Positions 7,051 to 15,657 of a stretch of DNA of 64,000 bases are shown here, in pieces (position 1 is the stretch's first letter; each line of letters begins with the position of its first letter). Both the position numbers and the translations under genes were made by a program. Source of the DNA: Corynebacterium sp. 13CS0277 (GTDB taxonomy: Bacteria; Actinomycetota; Actinomycetes; Mycobacteriales; Mycobacteriaceae); assembly GCF_002994655.1 (NCBI RefSeq), contig NZ_PPDL01000001.1, forward strand, positions 1 to 64,000, written 5' to 3'. The notes below the pieces were generated by a model. That model was not told where the DNA came from, did no database searches, and was given only the letters and a program-made list of their open reading frames with translations.

Positions 7051-8565
7051 GTGAGCACTCAACCCGAACCCCAGACCAGCACCACCGATCCGGACGCAGC
7101 CGCCGCCCAGGCGCGGGCGGAGTCGTGGCCGCACCGCTGGTGGGGTGTCGTGGTCCTCACGTTCGCGCTGGCGGTCCTCGCGGTGGACGCCACCGTGCTG
7201 AACTTCGCCATCCCGGCGATCACCGAAGACATCGCACCGACCGCACCGCAAATGCTGTGGATCGTCGACATCTACGCATTTGCACTCGCCGCACTGCTGG
7301 TGACGATGGGCAACGTTGGCGACCGCTTCGGCCGCCGCAACGTGCTGCTGTGGGGCACCCTGTTCTTCGCGCTCGCCTCCGCGGCCGCAGGCCTGGCGCA
7401 CACCCCGCAGATTCTCATCGTTGCCCGCTTCGTGCAGGGTATCGCCGGCGCCTGCCTCATGCCGTCGACGCTGTCGCTCATCAGCGCCATGTTTAAAGAC
7501 CCCGCGGAACGCGCCCGCGCGGTGAGCATCTGGATCGCGGTGTACTCCGTCGGTGCCGCCGCAGGCCCCCTCATCGGCGGGTTCATCCTCAACCACTTCC
7601 ACTGGGGTGCGATCTTCTTCATCAACGTGCCCCTGTGCGCCGTCGTCATCGTCGGCGGTCTCATGGTGCTGCCGAAGTCGCGGGCCGATAACCCGCCGGC
7701 CCTCGACGTCAAGGGCGCGCTGCTGTCGGTGGTGGTGCTGCTCAGCCTGGTCTACGTCATCAAGCTGCTGCCCCACGAGGGGCCCACCCGTGCCGTCCTC
7801 CTCGTCGCGGTGGTGTGCGTGGCCGCCGGCGTGGTGTTGGCCCGCCACCTCCGCCGGGCCACCAACCCCGTCATCGACGTCGTGCTGCTGCGCGACCCCA
7901 CCTTCGCCACCATCGTGCTCGTCAACGGCATGAGCATGTTCCTCTACCTCGGGGTGATGTTCTTCCTCGCGCAGTACCTCCAGGTCGTCTCCGGGTACTC
8001 GGTGTCCCAGGCCGCCTGGCTGATGTTCCCCGGCCTGGCGCTCGTCGTGGTGTCCACGCTCATCACGGGACGGATCATGACGAAGGTGCCGATCCGCCTG
8101 CTGCTCATCATCGCGCTCATCGGCGCCATCGTCGGCTGCCTGCTCATGGGCGCGGGCGCATGGATCGAGTCCGGCCTCGCCATCGCCCTGGCCTTCGTGC
8201 TGCTCAACTGCTCCCTGGGCATGATCGACCCCGTGAGCAACGCCTTCATCCTGCAGGCCGCGCCCCCGGAGCGTGCCGGCTCCGCCGCCGGCATGAGCGA
8301 AACCGGCTACGAACTCGGCGGCGCGTTCGGCACCGCCATCCTCGGCTCCATCGTCATGAGCGTCTACGCCCGCCTGCTGCCCAGCGAGCCGGCGCTGCCG
8401 GCGGCGGCGAAAGAATCGATCGCCACCGCCCACGAGCTCGCCCACGACGCCGCCCAGCTCGCCGAGATTGATCTGGCGTTTTCCACTGGTGTGGTTGTCG
8501 CCTGCGGGGCCGCAGCGCTCATCGGCGCCGCCGTGCTCGCCGCGGTGTGGAGGAACATCCGCTAA
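7051..8565 (+). CDS. MFS multidrug exporter, DHA2 type (14 helices)
   Basis: A 504-residue major facilitator transporter. Motif A appears as GNVGDRFGRRNVL (near residue 90), and motif C-like glycine-rich sequence VYSVGAAAGPLIGG occurs near 170; the length and hydrophobic pattern suit 14 transmembrane helices (SmvA/LfrA-like proton-driven drug or dye exporters). GTG is the start; TAGAGT (7039-7044) six bases upstream marks a leaderless promoter. Its stop codon overlaps the start of the YigZ gene (TAATG), so the two are co-translated. The substrate is not predictable. Confidence 0.88.
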   Translation: MSTQPEPQTSTTDPDAAAAQARAESWPHRWWGVVVLTFALAVLAVDATVLNFAIPAITEDIAPTAPQMLWIVDIYAFALAALLVTMGNVGDRFGRRNVLLWGTLFFALASAAAGLAHTPQILIVARFVQGIAGACLMPSTLSLISAMFKDPAERARAVSIWIAVYSVGAAAGPLIGGFILNHFHWGAIFFINVPLCAVVIVGGLMVLPKSRADNPPALDVKGALLSVVVLLSLVYVIKLLPHEGPTRAVLLVAVVCVAAGVVLARHLRRATNPVIDVVLLRDPTFATIVLVNGMSMFLYLGVMFFLAQYLQVVSGYSVSQAAWLMFPGLALVVVSTLITGRIMTKVPIRLLLIIALIGAIVGCLLMGAGAWIESGLAIALAFVLLNCSLGMIDPVSNAFILQAAPPERAGSAAGMSETGYELGGAFGTAILGSIVMSVYARLLPSEPALPAAAKESIATAHELAHDAAQLAEIDLAFSTGVVVACGAAALIGAAVLAAVWRNIR

Positions 8566-9209
8566 TGCAGGACACTTTCCTCGTGCCCACCCCCGGTACG
8601 CTCGTCACCTGCGAGCTCGCCATCAAACGCTCCCGCTTCATCACCTACCTCACACGGGTCGACGACGAGGCGGCGGCGCGGGAGTTCATCGCGGAGATCA
8701 AACACACCTACCCCGACGCCCGCCATCACTGCAGTGCCTTCATCTACGCTGTCGACGATGCCAACCCCGTGGAGCGCTCCTCCGATGACGGGGAGCCCTC
8801 CGGCACCGCCGGCATGCCCATGTTGGACACGCTGCGCGGCTCCGGGCTGAGCAACATTGCGGCGGTGGTGGTGCGCTACTTCGGTGGCATCAAACTCGGC
8901 ACCGGCGGACTCGTGCGGGCCTACTCCGACGCCGTCGCAGCAGGCCTGCCGCAGGTGGTGCCGGTGCGGCGCAGCCGCCAAGACATCTTCACCCTGGAGC
9001 TGCCCCACACGGACGCCGGCCGCATCGAGGCCGACTTGCGGGGGAGGGGATACGCCATCGTCGACACCGTCTACGGGGCAGGCGTCGAACTCCACATCGC
9101 CTGCAACCCCGGGGAGGGCGAGGCGCTCGCCGGCATTGTTGCCGGGCTGACCTCCGGGGCGGCGGCCCCGAAAGAAGCCGGCACCCGCTGGGTGGAATAC
9201 CCCGTGTGA
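8565..9209 (+). CDS. YigZ/IMPACT-family protein
   Basis: A 214-residue protein with the UPF0029/IMPACT N-terminal domain (residues 1-120) including SRFITYLTRVDDE, HHCSAFIY and the DDGEPSGTAGMPML signature, followed by VVVRYFGGIKLGTGGLVRAY. A small ferredoxin-like C-terminal domain follows. Eukaryotic IMPACT binds GCN1; bacterial members have no settled function, though nucleic-acid or ribosome-linked roles are suspected. ATG at 8565 overlaps the MFS stop by one base, and GGAGG inside the MFS 3' end is its ribosome site. The stop codon lies within the terminator stem. Confidence 0.85.
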   Translation: MQDTFLVPTPGTLVTCELAIKRSRFITYLTRVDDEAAAREFIAEIKHTYPDARHHCSAFIYAVDDANPVERSSDDGEPSGTAGMPMLDTLRGSGLSNIAAVVVRYFGGIKLGTGGLVRAYSDAVAAGLPQVVPVRRSRQDIFTLELPHTDAGRIEADLRGRGYAIVDTVYGAGVELHIACNPGEGEALAGIVAGLTSGAAAPKEAGTRWVEYPV

Positions 9210-9234
9210 CGCCGCTGGCGGGGCGTCACACGGG
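9201..9234. terminator. perfect 13-bp hairpin, bidirectional terminator
   Basis: CCCGTGTGACGCC (9201-9213) pairs with GGCGTCACACGGG (9222-9234). It carries the YigZ stop codon in its left arm and separates this gene from the convergent esterase gene ending at 9252. Confidence 0.75.
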
Positions 9235-9251
9235 GGCACGCTCCTGCCGGT

Positions 9252-10088
9252 TTAGTCGTGGAACAGGCCCTGCGCGCCTGGGGCACCCGCCGCGCCATCG
9301 GCTGCAGGGGCGCCCAGGTGCGAGACGAAGTCCCGCACCGCCCGCCACGCCACCAGTCCACTCGGGGAGACCGCCGCGGCGGGAAAATCGTGGAACCCGG
9401 ACCCCACATGCAGGTGGGTGACCTCCGGGCGGGTGGCGAGCCGTGCCGCATCCGGGGCGAGAATATCCCTGCCCCCGGAGATCACCAGCGTCGGCGGAAG
9501 CGGGCGGGAATCCCACAGGGGGGAGACATCCGGGTCGTTGAGATCCCGCCCGCCGGCGAAGCCGGAGGCTGCGCGGCGCAACACCTTCACATCGAGAAGC
9601 AGATCTGTCGCCCCCGCTGGCACCTCACTCAAGGTGAGATCCAGCCACGGGCAGATGAGCACCACCCCGCGCACGGCCTCCGGGTGCTGGGCCGCGGCGG
9701 CGGCCGCCAGGTTCGCTCCCGCCGAATCGCCGACGAGGATGACGGGCCCGTGGACGGCAGCCGCCTGCCGGACCGCGGCGGCCACCACGGGGCGGATCTC
9801 CTCCGCGGTGCCGCCCACCGGGTACTCCACACACAGCACATTCGTGCCGACCAGCTTGTCGAGTGCCCACACCATGCGCTGGTGATTGTCATCGAATCCC
9901 TCGATGAACCCGCCACCGTGGATGAACACCACCTGCGGCTTCGTCTTCGTGTTCCTCAGCCGCCGCACCCGCCGCAGGGCGGCGAGCTCCACCCGGGCCT
10001 GCAGGCCGCTGAAACGGCCGGCGAAGACGGTGCGCGCACGAGGCGGCGTCGCAGCAGTGGCGGGGGCAGGGGAGGCAGCATCACTCAT
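9252..10088 (-). CDS. alpha/beta-hydrolase, hormone-sensitive-lipase-type esterase
   Basis: A 278-residue esterase. HGGG (57-60) forms the oxyanion hole and GDSAG holds the nucleophile Ser122. The remaining triad candidates are Asp in SGGRDILAPD and His in GSGFHDFPAA near the C terminus. These define the bacterial HSL (family IV) carboxylesterases acting on short acyl esters. No signal peptide is seen, so it is cytoplasmic. The start at 10088 is preferred over an upstream in-frame start because the extra 30 residues are Arg/Pro-rich and unlike the family. The natural substrate is unknown. Confidence 0.88.
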   Translation of the reverse strand: MSDAASPAPATAATPPRARTVFAGRFSGLQARVELAALRRVRRLRNTKTKPQVVFIHGGGFIEGFDDNHQRMVWALDKLVGTNVLCVEYPVGGTAEEIRPVVAAAVRQAAAVHGPVILVGDSAGANLAAAAAAQHPEAVRGVVLICPWLDLTLSEVPAGATDLLLDVKVLRRAASGFAGGRDLNDPDVSPLWDSRPLPPTLVISGGRDILAPDAARLATRPEVTHLHVGSGFHDFPAAAVSPSGLVAWRAVRDFVSHLGAPAADGAAGAPGAQGLFHD

Positions 10089-10203
10089 GCTGTCCACTCT
10101 AGGCCCGGGCACGCCCCGGGAGCGGCGACGGCGGCACGCACCCGCTTCGATGGGTGGCTGCGCTGCGGGGTTTTTCATGTGCGGTGGCTAGAATGAGTGC
10201 ACT

Positions 10204-10443
10204 ATGACGATGCAGCAGTTCCCCCACCAGTCCAATCCGATCGAGCGCCGCAAGCAGGCCGTGCGCAAATACACCCAGCGCGGTGCCATCTACGCCGGTA
10301 CGGGCATCGTCGGTGGCATCGCACTCGCGCTCATCGCCGGAAGCGCCACCTGGCTGGTTATCGGCTTGGTCGTCGCCGTCGTCGGCGGCGGGCTGAACTA
10401 CAAGCGCGTCAAGGACATCGTCAACTACCGCGACCCCCAGTAA
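10204..10443 (+). CDS. small two-helix membrane protein
   Basis: A 79-residue protein with a basic N-terminal tail (IERRKQAVRKYTQRG), two hydrophobic helices (about 29-47 and 49-64) and a short polar end. A -10 box TAGAAT (10189-10194) lies nine bases before the ATG, so translation is probably leaderless. It is followed after ten bases by the S4-domain gene on the same strand, suggesting one transcript. Such small corynebacterial membrane proteins have no assigned role. Confidence 0.8.
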   Translation: MTMQQFPHQSNPIERRKQAVRKYTQRGAIYAGTGIVGGIALALIAGSATWLVIGLVVAVVGGGLNYKRVKDIVNYRDPQ

Positions 10444-10453
10444 CCGCACCCCC

Positions 10454-10828
10454 ATGAGTGCCTCTGCACGCATCGACGCCTGGGTGTGGGCCGTGCGCCT
10501 GACGAAAACTCGCACCATGGCTGCCGCCGCCTGTAAGGCGGGGCACGTGAAACTCAACGGCGCGGCCGTGAAACCCTCCCAGCAGGTCGTCGTCGGCGAC
10601 CGGGTGCGGGTCTGGGTCGACCACCGCGAATACGACGTCGAAGTCACCCAGATCATCACCCGCCGCGTCGGCGCGGCGATCGCCCGCACCTGCTATATCG
10701 ACCACAGCCCGCCGCCCCCGCCGAAAGAGATCCTGCTGTCGATCCCCACCCGGGATCGGGGTGCCGGGCGGCCGACGAAGCGGGAACGCCGCGAGATCGA
10801 TCGGCTGCGCGGCCGCGACAGTCGCTAA
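10454..10828 (+). CDS. S4-domain RNA-binding protein (Hsp15/HslR-like)
   Basis: A 124-residue basic protein. The S4 RNA-binding domain covers about residues 5-65: RIDAWVWAVRLTKTRTMAA, then C-K-AGHVKLNG and K-P-S-Q-V-GDRV. The C-terminal part is rich in Pro, Arg and Lys. It matches the Hsp15 (HslR) group, which in E. coli recognises stalled 50S subunits carrying nascent peptide-tRNA. The same role is inferred here. The ATG lies ten bases after the upstream small membrane-protein gene. Confidence 0.88.
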   Translation: MSASARIDAWVWAVRLTKTRTMAAAACKAGHVKLNGAAVKPSQQVVVGDRVRVWVDHREYDVEVTQIITRRVGAAIARTCYIDHSPPPPPKEILLSIPTRDRGAGRPTKRERREIDRLRGRDSR

Positions 10829-10834
10829 CAGCAC

Positions 10835-10940
10835 ACAACGCCCCACCGTCTTGGTTCCTCCGTCCTCCACCACAGGCCTCCGCGCACATGCTGTGCGCAG
10901 GCAGGGGAGAATAAGGGGGATGTCGACGGTGGGGCGTTGT
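10835..10940. repeat. 16-bp perfect inverted repeat with 74-base spacer
   Basis: ACAACGCCCCACCGTC (10835-10850) is exactly complementary to 10925-10940. The spacer carries a second small hairpin, GCGCACA/TGTGCGC near 10892-10908. The structure begins just after the S4 gene stop and ends 17 bases before the stop of the convergent 44-residue peptide gene. It could be a complex terminator or a small RNA. Confidence 0.6.
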
Positions 10941-10957
10941 CGGTGTGGGGCGGGCGC

Positions 10958-11092
10958 TTAGTTGCTGCTGCCGAAGGTGCCCCACTGGGCGGGCGGGAAG
11001 TCAATGTTCATCCCACGGAAGAAATCGGCGATCGCCAAACCCCAGACGTGGAGAAAATCGGCCAGCTGGGGGAAATCCTGCAAAGAACTCAT
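10958..11092 (-). CDS. 44-residue amphipathic peptide, possible outer-membrane porin subunit or exported microprotein
   Basis: ATG at 11090-11092 follows a good AGGAG ribosome site. The peptide is acidic/aromatic and should form amphipathic helices: MSSLQDF, ADFLHVW, AIADFFRG, then a Pro/Trp segment and a Gly-Ser-Ser-Asn end. It lacks a signal peptide. Size and character recall the PorA/PorH mycomembrane channel peptides of corynebacteria, which are about 45-57 residues, signal-free and O-mycoloylated on serine. No direct match is recognised, so this is inference. The gene sits alone between the S4 gene and relS. Its downstream end abuts the inverted repeat at 10835-10940. Confidence 0.6.
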   Translation of the reverse strand: MSSLQDFPQLADFLHVWGLAIADFFRGMNIDFPPAQWGTFGSSN

Positions 11093-11258
11093 GAGGGGTT
11101 CTCCTAAAACACACTTCGGGGGATGTCGGGGACGGGGCTGCGCGCACCACATGCGTGCGCGCGTGACCTCCCAGCCTACGCGCCGAACCAGCACTGCGCA
11201 GCCGCCGCAGGTCACCCCACCACCCACAACCCATGCGGGCGCGACTATGGACTCGCGT

Positions 11259-12260
11259 TTACGTGTCGCAGATGCCGGCGGCCTGCATGATCTTCCGCCG
11301 CTTCTTCAACCGGCCCTCGCGCTGCGAGGCGCGGTTGCCGGAATCCTTCGTCCGCTCAATGTGATCGTCGCCGAACTTCAACAACAACAAATCATCAATG
11401 ATGCGCAGCTGGCTCGGCGGGAAACGGTACTTCATCGAGGCCTCCACCGCGGAGATATCCGCCTCGTTGAGCAGCCGCTTCAACTCCGCCACGGTGGTCA
11501 CCCCGTTGCGGCTGAGCAGGTCCTCCATCCACGGGTAGTACTCCGTCTTCGCCCGCGGGAAGCGGGTACCGGTGAGCATCGTCAAAATACCCGGCAGCGT
11601 ATCGGCGGAAATCTCCACGTCCTTCGCGCCCGCCGGCACTTCCTCCTGGATGGCCGCAATCTGGTCGAACTGCTGGTCCGCCAACTCAATGAGACCTGCC
11701 GCCAAGGTAAACGCCCGATCCACCCGGGGGTCGAGCTCCCCGCCGGCACCCTTGTAGCGGATGTCGTGCTCGAACTCCGCCCACGCGTGCTGCAGGACGG
11801 TGCGCACCTGCACCTCGAAGACGAGACCCACGTAGTCGTGCAGATCCTCACAGGATTCGGTGACCTGCAGGATGAGGTGGTGGGAGCCGTAGCCGAACCC
11901 GCCCGAAATGCGGGTCTGCGCGGCCTTATCCACCTGCTTGCGCACGAGGAACGACTTCTTGAGCACCCCGATGACGTCCGGGATCGCGGTCGAATGGAAG
12001 GTGGTGATGCGCACCCCGACGACGTCGACGATCTCGTTCCACGGGTCGGCGTAGAGGAAACTGCCGTCCGGGTTCTTCTTCATCGCCTTCATCTTGAGCG
12101 AACGCCACTGCTTCACCCGGGCGGTCACCCGGTCGTAGTTCACTCCGGCATCCGCCAACAACTCTTCGATGGCGTCGATGAAATCTTCCGCCGCGAGCGG
12201 GTTCGCGCGGCGGAATTCGTTGTAGCTGGCCTTCAAGGCGCTCGTGCGTTTGTGCGGCAT
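11259..12260 (-). CDS. relS: small alarmone synthetase RelS, (p)ppGpp synthetase domain protein
   Basis: A 333-residue protein with a RelA/SpoT-type synthetase domain but no HD hydrolase, TGS or ACT domains. Conserved segments are YADPWNEIVDVVGVRITTF (about 70-88), GYGSHHLIL, FEVQVRTVLQHAWAEFEHD and IRYKG. It should transfer pyrophosphate from ATP to GDP or GTP. Position between ilvA and glgX matches RelS of C. glutamicum, described as an active small alarmone synthetase. ATG 12260 follows a TATGCT -10 box (minus strand, 12273-12278) by 12 bases; the longer in-frame start lies upstream of that promoter and was rejected. Confidence 0.85.
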   Translation of the reverse strand: MPHKRTSALKASYNEFRRANPLAAEDFIDAIEELLADAGVNYDRVTARVKQWRSLKMKAMKKNPDGSFLYADPWNEIVDVVGVRITTFHSTAIPDVIGVLKKSFLVRKQVDKAAQTRISGGFGYGSHHLILQVTESCEDLHDYVGLVFEVQVRTVLQHAWAEFEHDIRYKGAGGELDPRVDRAFTLAAGLIELADQQFDQIAAIQEEVPAGAKDVEISADTLPGILTMLTGTRFPRAKTEYYPWMEDLLSRNGVTTVAELKRLLNEADISAVEASMKYRFPPSQLRIIDDLLLLKFGDDHIERTKDSGNRASQREGRLKKRRKIMQAAGICDT

Positions 12261-12518
12261 AATCGACACCCCAGCATAGTCCGGCCCCTGCCGCCCGGCA
12301 CACGGCACCACCGGCGCACGCAAAGGCAGCCGGGGCCGGCGGGCGGCGACGGGCATGACAGCACCAGCAGTGGACGCCACGTGCGCTGTGGCGGTACTGC
12401 GCCCCGGGGGCGCGGGTGGGGGTGGGGAGCGCTCGGCATAGCAGTCCTTGGAGGAAGCGGGGGCCTCAGACGTGGGAATTGGCGGGCGTGGGGACCGCGC
12501 AGGGCGGCACAGTCGGGC

Positions 12519-13334
12519 TCAGGCGACGCGCGTGAGGCTGCGGAAGGGTGTCATGAGCATCGGGTGCGGCGCCGTCGTCGCGGGGATCTGGTCGACACCG
12601 GTGGCCGCCGGATAGCCGGCAGAGTAGACGATGGGGGAGGACACCAACGCCTCCGCGGTGGCGGTCTCCGCCGACACCATGAGCTCCTCGACCCCCATGC
12701 TGGCGGCGAGGAGCAACCTCCCGTCAGCGAAGGCCAGGTATTCGACCTCAGCGTCCATGAGCCGGCACGCCGAATCGTGCAGGATGCTGAACAGGCAGGG
12801 GTGTGCCAACCAATCCTTTGCGGCGGCCTTGCCGGGGACGCGGACCTCCAGCACCATGCCCGGCACCTGTGCGGTAGCCAACGCGTCTGCGCTAATACCG
12901 ACCTGCGGCTGCGGGCCGGGTGCCGCCGGGAGGGCGATACCCGCAGCGCGGAGATCCCGCGCCCCGCAGGGGCCCACCCGGGGGATTCTCGGACCGCTTC
13001 GAGGGCCGCGGGGAAGAAACTGCAGCTGGGCCTGGGGATGGTTGATCGCGGCGAGCACGTTTTCCGCAGCGCGGTTCCACCATGTCACCGTTGACCCGGG
13101 GAGCTGGTACAGCTGCTCCCAGGACACGGCTCCGTTCTGCGTGACGAAGGACGTGCCGAGGGTGGCGCTGAGCGCCAGCACCACCGGCGAGCGCCGGGAT
13201 GGTAGCTGCGCCCGGTGCGGCGGGCGGGCTGTGGGCGCATCCTCGCCCGCGAGATCCTCGCGGGGGCGGACCACCAGCTGCGGCAGCAGGCCGGTGGTGT
13301 GGCTGTGGCTGTGGTTGAGAAACGTCATCGACAT
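12519..13334 (-). CDS. conserved protein of unknown function
   Basis: A 271-residue soluble protein. ATG at 13332-13334 is preceded by AGGAG at good spacing. It has no signal peptide or membrane helix. Features are a His-rich start (NHSHSHT), an Arg/Pro-rich middle (about residues 100-125) and a more ordered C-terminal half with DAEVEYLAFADGRLLL and VSAETATAEALV. I do not recognise the family. It is transcribed away from a 700-base gene-free stretch and stands alone between relS and the ClC gene. Confidence 0.7.
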   Translation of the reverse strand: MSMTFLNHSHSHTTGLLPQLVVRPREDLAGEDAPTARPPHRAQLPSRRSPVVLALSATLGTSFVTQNGAVSWEQLYQLPGSTVTWWNRAAENVLAAINHPQAQLQFLPRGPRSGPRIPRVGPCGARDLRAAGIALPAAPGPQPQVGISADALATAQVPGMVLEVRVPGKAAAKDWLAHPCLFSILHDSACRLMDAEVEYLAFADGRLLLAASMGVEELMVSAETATAEALVSSPIVYSAGYPAATGVDQIPATTAPHPMLMTPFRSLTRVA

Positions 13335-14058
13335 GGCAGGCGAACTCCTGGGAAACACCGCGCCCCACACATCACAGCCCCCTGTGCCACCATCACGACG
13401 ACAGGCGGGATGCACGCGATGGTGACACGTGGGCACAGTGGGGTGCTGTGGGGCACACACAATGGTCACAACGCCGGGAAACTTCCGCCCCGGGGGAGGG
13501 AAGAGCTTCCCGGCAGCTTGCCATGACACGCGCCGGTGTCCATGTGGTGCCACCGGGGGTGGCAGATCCGGCAAGCACACCCGGGCAGGGGTATATCTGT
13601 GCTGCTCAGCGGTGGAAAAAAAATTTCTGCCCCTTACCCCCGCACCGCCGCTGCCCGAAAGAGGGTGGGGAGTTCCGTGCGGGCGCTATAGCTCACCCAC
13701 CGCCGCACCTGGGGCGTGGGTGCGGCGGCGTGACCGGGGGATGAGTGTTGGGGTGTCGTGTGGGGATCCGATGAGGTCGCCCCGGGGCCACAAGAAATGA
13801 AGAACCGGATTGAGGGGCCTACACACCGGGGGTCATGGTCACATCGGGTGGATGCTGGAATGCCGCAGCAGGCGTCGGCCCTCATCCCGCCCCGCTCTCA
13901 CGTGAAGCAATACCCCTCTCACACGACAGGGGTGTTCCGGTCTTTCAAGATCTGTCGACGTTGCGGTGACGTGGTGACAGGGTGTGGGGCACCGTGGGTG
14001 TTCTCACTGCTGGGGGAGGGGAAGATTGTCCCTTCGTTGGTTGAGCCGCGCTCTGGGG
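13335..14058. other. gene-free stretch
   Basis: No credible gene on either strand. A GC-rich hairpin, CGCCGCACC/GGTGCGGCG, occurs near 13701-13728, and a GTGTGCTG/GGGCACAC-type repeat near 13441-13460. Composition is still GC-rich. The stretch separates the minus-strand unknown gene from the ClC gene end and probably holds the promoter of the former. Confidence 0.5.
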
Positions 14059-15444
14059 CTATACGGTGGGCGCGGTGGGGCACCCCACCAGAGGGCCGCC
14101 GGGGGTTTCGGAGTGCTGCGCCTGCGCCCGCTCTGAGCGCTCCGCCAGCGCATCGTAAATGGGGGCGCTGCGCAGCACCATCGCCACGAAGACTGCCACG
14201 GCGCACGCGCCGAGCATCGGTGGCAGGACGGTGACCGACCCGGTCATCTCGGTGGCGAGAATGATCCCGGTCAGTGGTGCGCGGACCGTCGCCGCGAAAA
14301 ACGCCGCCATGCCCACCAGCGCTAGGGCTTGGGGTTCGGGGAAGGCTTGGGGCAGCAGTTGTTGGCCGATGATGCCCACTAGCAGGCCCACGCTGGAGCC
14401 CATCACCAGCATGGGGGCGAACAACCCGCCCGGTGTGCACGCCGCATAGGAGACCACTCCGAGGACGAAACGCACCGCCACGATGATCAGGAGTGCCCTC
14501 ACTGTTGCCTCGCCACTGAGGGCGGCTTGCGTGAGCGGGTCACCGCCGCCGACCAGGTGCGGGGAGATGACAGCCACGCAGGCGATGGCAGCGCCGATGA
14601 TTCCGGCCCGTGCTTCGGCGGGAAGCGTCGAGGCGTCGACCATCCTCAAGGCTTTCATGATCGATGTGTTGTAGAACGCCCCCAGTAGCCCGACGATGAC
14701 ACCGATCAGGGCGTAGGCGGGAACGTGCCGCAAGGAGGGTGTCATGAGTTCTGGGACGTGGAATTCGTCGCCGTGGAGGAAAAACTGTGCCACCCCGAAG
14801 GCGGAGGCACTGGCCATCAGTGTGGCCAGGGTGGTGCGGGCGTCGAAACGTTTGAGGAGTTCTTCCAGTACGAAGACCCCGCCGGCGATGGGGGCGTTGA
14901 AGGTTGCCGCCAGTCCCGCCGCAGCCCCAGAGGCAATGAGGGTGCGCATGTCTGTGTCGTTGCGGCGCAGCGCACGGGAAACCATCATGGCGATGCTGCC
15001 GCCCATTTGCACGCTGGGGCCTTCGCGGCCCAGCGCCAGACCAGAGCCGATCGACAGCACACCGCCGACAAACTTCACCGGCAAGAGGCGGAAATGCCCA
15101 AGGGTGCCTTGCTTGGCCACCACCGCTTCCACGCGGGGGATGCCGCTGCCTTCTGCTGTGGGTTCGACGCGCCGAACCAACCAGGCGGCCGTTGCGGTCA
15201 TTGCCGCGCTAGCCGCGATGATGGCCAGCATCCCCACAATGCCGTGCGTGTCTTGCCAGGCCAGCGCCGCGTCGCGGTGGCGGTCGACCCATTGCAAAGA
15301 CAGTTTGAAGGCCATGGCTAGTCCGCCGGTGACGATGCCGACGATTAACGCGGCGATCATGAAGAGGGTGAACGATGTCACCGATTCGCTTCCCCTGTGG
15401 CCTAGGGGGAATCGTGCGCGCAGGCGCGCAACTAGTGCGACCAT
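14059..15444 (-). CDS. ClC-family chloride/proton antiporter
   Basis: About 461 residues with the ClC selectivity motifs: GSGIP, GREGPS (gating Glu) and GGLFAP, plus a late Tyr in APIYDAL. The inner proton glutamate is present in FNAPIAGGVFVLEELL, so it should be an H+/Cl- exchanger rather than a channel. No C-terminal CBS domains follow. ATG at 15444 was chosen; an in-frame ATG at 15492 overlaps a TAGAAT box that is probably the -10 element, so that start would lie outside the mRNA, but it cannot be excluded. Expected role: anion and pH balance. Confidence 0.88.
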   Translation of the reverse strand: MVALVARLRARFPLGHRGSESVTSFTLFMIAALIVGIVTGGLAMAFKLSLQWVDRHRDAALAWQDTHGIVGMLAIIAASAAMTATAAWLVRRVEPTAEGSGIPRVEAVVAKQGTLGHFRLLPVKFVGGVLSIGSGLALGREGPSVQMGGSIAMMVSRALRRNDTDMRTLIASGAAAGLAATFNAPIAGGVFVLEELLKRFDARTTLATLMASASAFGVAQFFLHGDEFHVPELMTPSLRHVPAYALIGVIVGLLGAFYNTSIMKALRMVDASTLPAEARAGIIGAAIACVAVISPHLVGGGDPLTQAALSGEATVRALLIIVAVRFVLGVVSYAACTPGGLFAPMLVMGSSVGLLVGIIGQQLLPQAFPEPQALALVGMAAFFAATVRAPLTGIILATEMTGSVTVLPPMLGACAVAVFVAMVLRSAPIYDALAERSERAQAQHSETPGGPLVGCPTAPTV

Positions 15445-15657
15445 GATGCTTTGCCCGTCTCGAAGCGACAGTGAGTGGGTACGGTTGCCCATTCTACGGT
15501 GTTCACAGGCACGCACGGTGGCCAGTTGCCTGCGCACTCAGGCGTGCACTCAGCGCATTGCTGGATGTACACGACTGGAAAGGATCACAGCCATCGATAC
15601 TTGAGGGCATGGCGCTGAACCTTCGGTGCAGGGTGGCAGGGGCGGTGCGCCGGGGTG

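Noticed and set aside
5398..8445. A 1,015-codon open frame on the minus strand opposite ilvA and the MFS gene
   Set aside because: It is an antisense shadow caused by high GC content. Its composition (Asp, Gly, His, Arg) is typical of such shadows, and both plus-strand genes are certain. The same applies to long frames opposite gdhA/sepIVA and opposite glgP.
9205..9230. TGTGA...TCACA resembling a GlxR/CRP site
   Set aside because: The spacer is 16 bases rather than 6, and the sequence is part of a perfect 13-bp terminator stem that includes the YigZ stop codon.
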